Assembly (NCBI GenBank): GCA_026990045.1 | Contig: JALSIK010000390.1 | Location: 1 to 5,702, forward strand | Reading direction: 5' to 3' | DNA: 5,702 nt | Source of the DNA: Chromatiales bacterium | Lineage (GTDB): Bacteria > Pseudomonadota > Gammaproteobacteria > CAMYNG01 | Part shown: positions 1 to 5,702 of the stretch, one piece after another | Layout: the number at the start of each line of letters is the position of its first letter | How positions within the stretch are numbered: the first letter of the stretch is position 1 | Translations under genes and position numbers: made by a program | The notes under the pieces: model-generated | The model's database searches: none | The model's input: only the letters and a program-made list of their open reading frames with translations | What the model was told of the DNA's origin: nothing

Positions 1-46
1 CCAGCTGGGTGTGGATCTCGAGTCCGATGACGGGTTCCCAATCCAT
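1..46 (-). CDS. gatB: Aspartyl/glutamyl-tRNA amidotransferase subunit B, N-terminal fragment
   Basis: Only the first 15 codons are in the window. The reverse strand from 46 reads MDWEPVIGLEIHTQL, the hallmark GatB N-terminus (W-E-x-V-I-G-L-E-x-H-x-Q-L). GatB is the kinase/tRNA-binding subunit of GatCAB: it phosphorylates the side-chain carboxylate of Glu on tRNA(Gln) or Asp on tRNA(Asn), and ammonia released by GatA then makes the amide. The ATG at 46-44 is favoured because the family motif starts two residues later and an AGGA lies 9 nt upstream (59-56). It is the third gene of the gatC-gatA-gatB operon, 103 nt after the gatA stop, and that spacer is filled by an inverted repeat. The gene continues beyond the left edge, so its integrity cannot be judged. 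Confidence 0.95.
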   Translation of the reverse strand, partial: MDWEPVIGLEIHTQL

Positions 47-55
47 CTCTTCAGT

Positions 56-59
56 TCCT
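56..59 (-). promoter_or_regulatory. Ribosome binding site of gatB
   Basis: AGGA on the minus strand, 9 nt before the gatB ATG at 46. A second purine run, GAAGAG, abuts the ATG but is too close to act as a normal Shine-Dalgarno sequence. The AGGA lies directly at the outer edge of the inverted repeat at 60-154, so folding of that repeat could affect access to it; this last point is inference. Confidence 0.5.
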
Positions 60-149
60 AGTGGCGAGGATCGAGGGGCGAGGAAAAATACAGAAATCCG
101 TGCCCGGAAACGACGACCGACCGCCTTGCCACTCGCCCCTCACCCCTTG

Positions 150-154
<5 letters not shown>
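60..154. repeat. Inverted repeat made of degenerate 7-bp units, in the gatA-gatB spacer
   Basis: On the plus strand the left arm reads in 7-mers AGTGGCG, AGGATCG, AGGGGCG, then AGGAAAA (60-87). The right arm reads TGCCACT, CGCCCCT, CACCCCT, TGTCACT (127-154), which are the same kind of unit in opposite orientation. The core 73-82 pairs perfectly with 132-141 (10 bp). After a 3-nt mismatch, 60-69 pairs with 145-154 at 8 of 10 Watson-Crick positions; the other two are G-T on the plus strand and C-A in the gat mRNA. The central loop of 49 nt (83-131) holds a small TCCG/CGGA stem (97-108). The element covers nearly all of the gatA-gatB gap and includes the gatA stop codon (152-150). No transposase or coding frame is associated. 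It looks like a non-autonomous dispersed intergenic repeat, but copy number cannot be seen from one window. Confidence 0.7.
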
Positions 155-1604
<1,450 letters not shown>

Positions 1605-1616
1605 GGGCAAGCGGGG

Positions 1617-1904
1617 CTACTCGATGACCTTGGGCACCAGGTAGAGGCCGTTTTCCACCGCGGGCGCGATGCCCTGGAACAGCTCCCGCTGGTCGGTCTC
1701 GGTGACCTCGTCCGGGCGCAGGCGCTGGCTGGCCTCCACGGGGTGGGCCAGGGGCTCCACCGCGCTGGTGTCCACGGCGTTCATCTGCTCCACCAGGGCC
1801 AGGATGTCGGACAGGTTCCGGGCGTAGCCGGGCACGTCGGCCTCGTCGATGGCCAGCCGGGCCAGGTGGGCGATGCGTTCGACGTCTTGGCGGTCCAGGG
1901 ACAT
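1617..1904 (-). CDS. gatC: Aspartyl/glutamyl-tRNA amidotransferase subunit C
   Basis: This is the 95-residue small subunit of GatCAB, which wraps around the GatA/GatB interface and stabilises the complex. Recognisable family features are the N-terminal helix with IAHLARLAI (11-19), the LSDILALVEQM helix (31-41), the loop NAVDTSAVEPLAHPV (42-56) and the C-terminal GLYLVPKVIE (86-95). Length is typical. The ATG at 1904 gives the standard N-terminus. Upstream on the minus strand there is a GGAG only 2 nt from the ATG and a GGGAG 11 nt away, so the ribosome site is ambiguous. It is the first gene of the gatCAB operon and is read divergently from mreB. The presence of GatCAB implies that the organism makes Gln-tRNA and/or Asn-tRNA by the indirect route; the window does not show which. 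Confidence 0.96.
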   Translation of the reverse strand: MSLDRQDVERIAHLARLAIDEADVPGYARNLSDILALVEQMNAVDTSAVEPLAHPVEASQRLRPDEVTETDQRELFQGIAPAVENGLYLVPKVIE

Positions 1905-2057
1905 GGCTCCAGGTGCTCCCGTGGCGGGCCGGGCCCGCGGAAAATGGCAACGGTATCACAGATGACTTCTTGCCCAAAACCCCATAGTGTTATTAAATTG
2001 GTTGCTTAAACTACCACCGTTTCTCGATTTTTCACGACCTGACCACGGAATCCTCCT
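1905..2057. promoter_or_regulatory. Divergent intergenic region between gatC and mreB
   Basis: This 153-bp stretch must carry the start signals for both operons. Positions about 1941-2035 are clearly AT-richer than the surrounding genes. Next to gatC is a GC hairpin, GCGGGC (1924-1929) and GCCCGC (1933-1938) with a 3-nt loop, which would lie in the gatC leader. A weak inverted pair, TAGT (1985-1988) and ACTA (2010-2013), brackets the AT-rich centre and could be an operator, but this is speculative. I see no convincing -35/-10 pair on the minus strand for gatC, and no open frame or RNA gene. Confidence 0.6.
1970..1998 (+). promoter_or_regulatory. Candidate sigma70-type promoter of mreB
   Basis: TTGCCC (1970-1975) and TTAAAT (1993-1998) are separated by 17 bp and each match the consensus hexamer at 4 of 6 positions. 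Transcription would start near 2005 and leave a leader of roughly 50 nt before mreB. It is the best pair I can find in the AT-rich region, but AT-rich sequence gives such matches by chance. Confidence 0.35.
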
Positions 2058-3107
2058 ATGGTGTTCAACCGCCTGCGCGGCCTGTTTTCCAACGACATTT
2101 CTATCGATCTCGGCACCGCCAACACGCTGATTTACGTGCGCGGGCAGGGCATCGTCCTCAACGAACCCTCGGTGGTGGCCATCCGCCAGGAGCGGGGGCC
2201 GGGCGGGCCCAAGAGCATCGCCGCCGTGGGGATGGAGGCCAAGCGCATGCTGGGCCGGACCCCGGGCAACATCGTGGCCATCCGCCCCATGAAGGACGGC
2301 GTCATCGCCGACTTCACCGTGACCGAGAAGATGCTCCAGCACTTCATCAAGAAGGTCCACGAGACCAAGTTCTTCCGCCCCAGCCCCCGGGTGCTCATCT
2401 GCGTGCCCTGCGGCTCCACCCAGGTGGAGCGGCGGGCCATCCGCGAGTCGGCCGCCGGGGCCGGGGCGCGGGAGGTGTTCCTCATCGAGGAGCCCATGGC
2501 CGCCGCCATCGGGGCCGGGATGCCCATCTCCGAGGCCTCGGGCTCCATGGTCCTGGACATCGGCGGCGGCACCACCGAGGTGGCGGTGATCTCGCTGTCG
2601 GGCATCGTCTATGCCGCCTCGGTGCGCATCGGCGGCGACCGCTTCGACGAGGCCATCATCAACTACGTGCGCCGCAACTACGGCAGCCTCATCGGCGAGT
2701 CCACCGCCGAGCGCATCAAGCACGAGATCGGCTCCGCCTACCCCGGCAACGAGGTGCGCGAGATGGAGGTCCGCGGCCGCAACCTGGCCGAGGGCGTGCC
2801 GCGCAGCTTCACCCTCACCAGCAACGAGATCCTGGAGGCGCTGCAGGAGCCCCTGTCGGGGATCGTCTCGGCGGTCAAGACCGCCCTGGAGCAGACCCCG
2901 CCGGAGCTGGCCGCCGACATCGCCGAGCGGGGCATGGTGCTCACCGGCGGCGGCGCCCTGCTGCGCGACCTGGACCGCCTGCTCATGGAGGAGACCGGCC
3001 TGCCCGTGATCATCGCCGAGGACCCGCTCACCTGCGTGGCCCGCGGCGGCGGCCGGGCGCTGGAGATGATCGACGAACACGGCGGCGACCTGTTCAACCC
3101 GGACTAG
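2058..3107 (+). CDS. mreB: Rod shape-determining protein MreB (bacterial actin)
   Basis: This 349-residue actin homologue forms ATP-dependent filaments on the inner face of the cytoplasmic membrane and guides the elongasome (MreC, MreD, RodA, PBP2) during side-wall synthesis. The N-terminal MVFNRLRGLF is the amphipathic membrane-binding helix typical of gammaproteobacterial MreB. Phosphate-1 loop: IDLGTANTL (16-24). Catalytic region: IEEPMAAAIGAG (143-154). Phosphate-2 loop: LDIGGGTTE (166-174). Adenosine-binding motif: GMVLTGGGALLRDLD (292-306). Length is normal, and a small GPGG insertion (47-50) lies in the loop before KSIAAVG. The ATG at 2058 is the only start that gives this N-terminus. 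GGAA (2047-2050) is the only Shine-Dalgarno candidate. It heads the mreB-mreC-mreD-mrdA operon. Confidence 0.98.
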   Translation: MVFNRLRGLFSNDISIDLGTANTLIYVRGQGIVLNEPSVVAIRQERGPGGPKSIAAVGMEAKRMLGRTPGNIVAIRPMKDGVIADFTVTEKMLQHFIKKVHETKFFRPSPRVLICVPCGSTQVERRAIRESAAGAGAREVFLIEEPMAAAIGAGMPISEASGSMVLDIGGGTTEVAVISLSGIVYAASVRIGGDRFDEAIINYVRRNYGSLIGESTAERIKHEIGSAYPGNEVREMEVRGRNLAEGVPRSFTLTSNEILEALQEPLSGIVSAVKTALEQTPPELAADIAERGMVLTGGGALLRDLDRLLMEETGLPVIIAEDPLTCVARGGGRALEMIDEHGGDLFNPD

Positions 3108-3131
3108 CGGGCCCGCCGCCTGACCGGTCCT

Positions 3132-3137
3132 GAGGTG
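3132..3137 (+). promoter_or_regulatory. Ribosome binding site that decides the mreC start
   Basis: GAGGTG lies 5 nt before the ATC at 3143, which is normal Shine-Dalgarno spacing. It overlaps the in-frame TGA (3131-3133) that bounds the mreC frame upstream. Its position supports initiation at 3143 rather than at the TTG 60 nt further on. Confidence 0.6.
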
Positions 3138-3142
3138 CCGCC

Positions 3143-3994
3143 ATCAAACTGCTGTTCATCCAGGGCCCCTCCATCGGCAGCCGGCTGCTGCTGCTGGCGG
3201 TATTGTCCGTGGGCCTGATGGTGCTGGACCACCAGACCCGCTACGGCCAGCACCTGCGCGCCTCGCTGGTGGTGCTGGTCTACCCCCTCCAGTACGCGGT
3301 CACCGTCCCCGGCGAGCTGGGCCGGTGGGTGGCCGACGAGTTCACCACCCGCAGCCGGCTGGAGCGCGACAACGAGACCCTGCGCACCCAGAACCGCCTG
3401 CTCCGGGCCCAGCTCCAGAAGTACGCCGAGCTGGAGGCGGAGAACATCCGCCTGCGCGAGCTGCTGCAGTCGGCGCGCAAGATGGGCGAGCGGGTGCTGG
3501 TGGCGGAGCTGCTGTCGGTGGACCTGGACCCCTACCGGCGCATGGTCAAGATCAACAAGGGCGGCCGCCACGGCGTCTACCTGGGCCAGCCGCTGGTGGA
3601 CGCCCACGGCATCATGGGCCAGGTGGTGCGGGTCCATCCCCTGGACAGCGTGGCCATGCTCATCACCGACCCGGATCACTCCCTGCCGGTGCAGGTGAAC
3701 CGCAACGGCCTGCGGGCCATCGCCGTGGGCACCGGCACTGGGCTGGAGATCCCCTACCAGCCCAACAACGCCGACATCCGCCCCGGGGACCTGCTGGTCA
3801 CCTCGGGCCTGGGCGGGGTGTTCCCCGCCGGCTACCCGGCGGCGGTGGTGGAGTCGGTGGAGACCAATCCCGCCCTGCAGTTCGCCACCATCACCGCGCG
3901 GCCGGCGGCGCGCCTGGACCGGGGCCGCGAGGTGCTGCTGGTGTGGCCGGCGGGTGCGGCCCCCGCCGCGGCACGGGCGGAGGCCCCGCCATGA
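3143..3994 (+). CDS. mreC: Rod shape-determining protein MreC, apparent non-canonical ATC start
   Basis: This 283-residue bitopic protein links cytoplasmic MreB to PBP2 in the periplasm and activates the elongasome. Order of features: short cytoplasmic tip K-L-L-F-I-Q-G-P-S (2-10), one membrane helix at about 14-28, a coiled coil at about 67-112 (RSRLERDNETLRTQNRLL onward), then the beta-barrel domain with PYRRMVKINKG, GIMGQVV, DHSLPVQVNR and VTSGLGGVFPAGYP, and an Ala/Pro-rich tail. The frame opens after TGA 3131-3133 and has no ATG or GTG before the helix. The family N-terminus (M-K-x-L-F-x-x-G-P-S) aligns with ATC at 3143, behind a good Shine-Dalgarno sequence. A TTG at 3203 would remove 20 residues, including most of the membrane helix. 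A base error in an original ATG is equally possible. mreB ends 35 nt upstream; the stop overlaps the mreD start. Confidence 0.9.
   Translation: MKLLFIQGPSIGSRLLLLAVLSVGLMVLDHQTRYGQHLRASLVVLVYPLQYAVTVPGELGRWVADEFTTRSRLERDNETLRTQNRLLRAQLQKYAELEAENIRLRELLQSARKMGERVLVAELLSVDLDPYRRMVKINKGGRHGVYLGQPLVDAHGIMGQVVRVHPLDSVAMLITDPDHSLPVQVNRNGLRAIAVGTGTGLEIPYQPNNADIRPGDLLVTSGLGGVFPAGYPAAVVESVETNPALQFATITARPAARLDRGREVLLVWPAGAAPAAARAEAPP
3979..3983 (+). promoter_or_regulatory. Ribosome binding site of mreD
   Basis: GGAGG lies 7 nt before the mreD ATG at 3991, inside the last codons of mreC. It is the strongest Shine-Dalgarno sequence of the operon and supports efficient initiation at the overlapping start. 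Confidence 0.75.
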
Positions 3995-4479
3995 GCGCCG
4001 TGGGCCACCGCGGGGGGGCCGTGATCGCGCTGTCCCTGGCGCTGGCCCTCATGCTGCACATGGTGCCCCTGCCGGGCTGGGCGGCGGCGGCACGGCCCGA
4101 GTGGCTGCTGCTGGTGGTGGTGTACTGGTGCCTGGCGGTCCCCGAGCGGGTGGGCGTGGGCGTGGCCTGGTTCGCCGGCCTGCTGCTGGACGTGGTCCAG
4201 GGCAGCCTGCTGGGCCAGCACGCCCTGGCCATGGCCCTGGTGGCCTACCTGGCCATCAAGCTGCACCAGCGCATCCGCGTGTTCCCGCTGCCGCAGCAGG
4301 CCGCCACCGTGCTCCTGCTGGCCGGCCTCTACGCCCTGGCCGACCTGTGGGTGCGGGGCATGACCGGCCACGCCCCCAGCGTGTGGCGGGCGCTGCTGCC
4401 GGCGCTCACCACCGCCGCCCTGTGGCCGGTGGCCTTCGTCACCCTGCGGTTCCTGCGGCGCTACTACCGCGTCGCCTGA
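3991..4479 (+). CDS. mreD: Rod shape-determining protein MreD
   Basis: This is a 162-residue integral inner-membrane protein of the elongasome that works with MreC. The sequence is strongly hydrophobic, with about five predicted membrane segments (roughly 10-30, 36-50, 57-75, 78-90, 104-121) and probably another at 136-152. Two stretches are typical of MreD: RPEWLLLVVVYW (35-46) and GLLLDVVQGSLLGQHAL (63-79). The C-terminus is basic (RFLRRYYR), as expected for a cytoplasmic end. Length is typical. The ATG overlaps the mreC stop as ATGA, which indicates translational coupling, and GGAGG lies 7 nt upstream. The next gene, mrdA, starts 4 nt after its stop. Confidence 0.95.
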   Translation: MSAVGHRGGAVIALSLALALMLHMVPLPGWAAAARPEWLLLVVVYWCLAVPERVGVGVAWFAGLLLDVVQGSLLGQHALAMALVAYLAIKLHQRIRVFPLPQQAATVLLLAGLYALADLWVRGMTGHAPSVWRALLPALTTAALWPVAFVTLRFLRRYYRVA

Positions 4480-4483
4480 TCCC

Positions 4484-5702
4484 ATGGCACGCCTCGACCC
4501 GGCCCCGCTCAAGGACCACCTGCGCGAGACCCTGTTGTTCAACCGGCGCCTCGTCACCGCGCTGTTCATCGCCGGCGGCCTGGTGCTGGTCCTGGTGGCA
4601 CGGCTGGCCCAGCTCCAGATCCTGGAGCACGACCACTACACCACCCTGTCCGAGAACAACCGGGTCAGCATCGAGCCGGTGGCCCCCACCCGCGGCCTCA
4701 TCTACGACCGCAACGGCGTCCTGCTGGCCCAGAACCTGCCCAGCTTCCGCCTGGAGATCGTGCCCGAGCACGTGCCCGACATGGAGGCCACCCTGGACCG
4801 GCTCAAGGAGCTGGTGCGGCTGGACCAGGCGGACCTGGCCCGGTTCCGCCGGACGCTCCAGCGCAAGCGCCGGTTCGAGGGTGTGCCCCTGCGCTTCCGC
4901 CTCTCCGACGAGGAGGTGGCCCGGGTCTCGGTGCACCGCCACCGCCTGCCGGGGGTGTTCATCCGCGCCGAGCTGGCGCGCCACTACCCGCTGGGGCGGC
5001 TGGCCGCCCACGCCGTGGGCTACGTGGGCCGCATCAGCGAGGCGGAGCTGGCCGGGCTGTCGGACAACCTGCGCCGCTGCCAGGCCGGGGCCCCGCCGGC
5101 CGAGGCCGCCGGCCTGCTGCGCCACGTGGACGAGGAGACCCTGTGCGAGCTCATGGCCCCGTCCAACTACGCCGGCACCTGGCACATGGGCAAGGTGGGC
5201 ATCGAGCGCTACTACGAGTACCTGCTCCACGGGCGCGCCGGCTACCAGAAGGTGGAGACCAACGCCCAGGGCCGGGTGCTCAAGGTGCTGGAGCGGACCC
5301 TGCCGGTCCCCGGCCGCAGCCTGTATCTCAACCTGGACGTGCGCCTGCAGCGCGCCGCGGAGGCCGCCTTCGGCGACCACAACGGCGCGCTGGTGGCCCT
5401 GGACCCGCGCACCGGCGCCGTGCTGGCCCTGGTGAGCATGCCCGGCTACGACCCCAACCGGCTGGTGGCCGACTACCGCCGCCTCACCGCCTCGCCCGAC
5501 CGGCCGCTGTTCAACCGCGCCATCCAGGGCCAGTATCCGCCCGGTTCCACCATCAAGCCGTTCATCGCCCTGGCCGGGCTGGAACTGGACATGATGCAGG
5601 CCAGCGACAGCATCCTGTGTCCCGGCTACTATCTGCTCAAGGGCGACGAGCGCCGCTACCGCGACTGGAAGAAGGAGGGCCACGGTGGAGTGGACATGGA
5701 GC
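4484..5702 (+). CDS. mrdA: Penicillin-binding protein 2 (elongasome transpeptidase), 3'-truncated by the window
   Basis: This class B penicillin-binding protein cross-links peptidoglycan during cell elongation, in partnership with the RodA glycosyltransferase and activated by MreC. The window holds 406 codons without a stop. Features: cytoplasmic N-terminus, membrane anchor at about 23-45, then APTRGLIYDRNG (67-78), which opens the pedestal domain; GKVGIERYYE (236-245); the start of the transpeptidase domain; and PPGSTIKPF with the catalytic serine at 355 (SxxK 355-358). The late block RYRDWKKEGHG (391-401) is PBP2-specific. The SxN and KTG motifs lie beyond the edge. Compared with the E. coli sequence as I remember it (catalytic Ser330), about 28 extra residues sit near 193-224. 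The ATG at 4484 follows mreD by 4 nt without a visible Shine-Dalgarno sequence, so coupling is likely. Confidence 0.96.
   Translation, partial: MARLDPAPLKDHLRETLLFNRRLVTALFIAGGLVLVLVARLAQLQILEHDHYTTLSENNRVSIEPVAPTRGLIYDRNGVLLAQNLPSFRLEIVPEHVPDMEATLDRLKELVRLDQADLARFRRTLQRKRRFEGVPLRFRLSDEEVARVSVHRHRLPGVFIRAELARHYPLGRLAAHAVGYVGRISEAELAGLSDNLRRCQAGAPPAEAAGLLRHVDEETLCELMAPSNYAGTWHMGKVGIERYYEYLLHGRAGYQKVETNAQGRVLKVLERTLPVPGRSLYLNLDVRLQRAAEAAFGDHNGALVALDPRTGAVLALVSMPGYDPNRLVADYRRLTASPDRPLFNRAIQGQYPPGSTIKPFIALAGLELDMMQASDSILCPGYYLLKGDERRYRDWKKEGHGGVDME

Noticed and set aside
2032..2057. Minus-strand leader peptide: AGGAGG followed by GTG and three more codons
   Set aside because: Only four codons before a stop, and it would need a gatC promoter located inside mreB; the complement of TCCTCCT explains the purine run.
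1956..3080. Long minus-strand open frame antisense to mreB
   Set aside because: It is a codon-phase shadow of mreB, with composition bias and no recognisable domain.
3203..3994. mreC starting at TTG 3203
   Set aside because: It would delete the cytoplasmic tip and most of the single membrane helix that MreC needs, and no Shine-Dalgarno sequence precedes it.
3325..4479. 384-codon plus frame, read as one long protein ending in MreD
   Set aside because: The first two thirds are an out-of-frame reading of mreC (Gly/Pro/Arg-rich). Only the part from ATG 3991 is a protein of known type.
4439..5683. Long minus-strand open frame antisense to mrdA
   Set aside because: It is a shadow of the conserved PBP2 frame, Gly/Gln/His/Val-rich and without motifs.

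Overview
The window is a very GC-rich stretch of a bacterial chromosome. It most resembles a rod-shaped gammaproteobacterium of the Chromatiales/Pseudomonadales kind. That placement rests on the MreB sequence (remembered similarity to gammaproteobacterial MreB along its whole length) and on the layout: gatCAB divergent from mreBCD is, from memory, the arrangement in Pseudomonas and relatives. No search was run.

Layout. On the minus strand, reading leftwards, lie gatC (1904-1617), gatA (1604-150) and the first 15 codons of gatB (46-1, running off the window). They encode the three subunits of the tRNA-dependent amidotransferase that turns misacylated Glu-tRNA(Gln) and/or Asp-tRNA(Asn) into Gln-tRNA(Gln)/Asn-tRNA(Asn). 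A 153-bp, comparatively AT-rich region (1905-2057) separates this operon from a plus-strand cell-shape operon: mreB (2058-3107), mreC (3143-3994), mreD (3991-4479) and mrdA/PBP2 (4484 to the right edge, truncated). MreB is the membrane-associated actin-like filament, MreC and MreD link it to the periplasm, and PBP2 is the elongasome transpeptidase, so these genes form one lateral-wall synthesis module. The genes are tightly packed: mreC/mreD overlap by 4 nt and mreD/mrdA are 4 nt apart.

No unknown multi-gene system is visible; the genes are housekeeping. The points worth a second look are small. (1) mreC has no in-frame ATG, GTG or TTG at its expected start. The canonical MreC N-terminus begins at an ATC codon behind a well-spaced Shine-Dalgarno sequence, which means either a rare AUC start or a base error. 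(2) The gatA-gatB spacer is almost wholly filled by an inverted repeat built from degenerate 7-bp units (60-154). It seems to supply the gatA stop codon, and an 8-bp hairpin abuts it. (3) PBP2 carries an extra segment of about 28 residues, with two cysteines, ahead of the transpeptidase domain.
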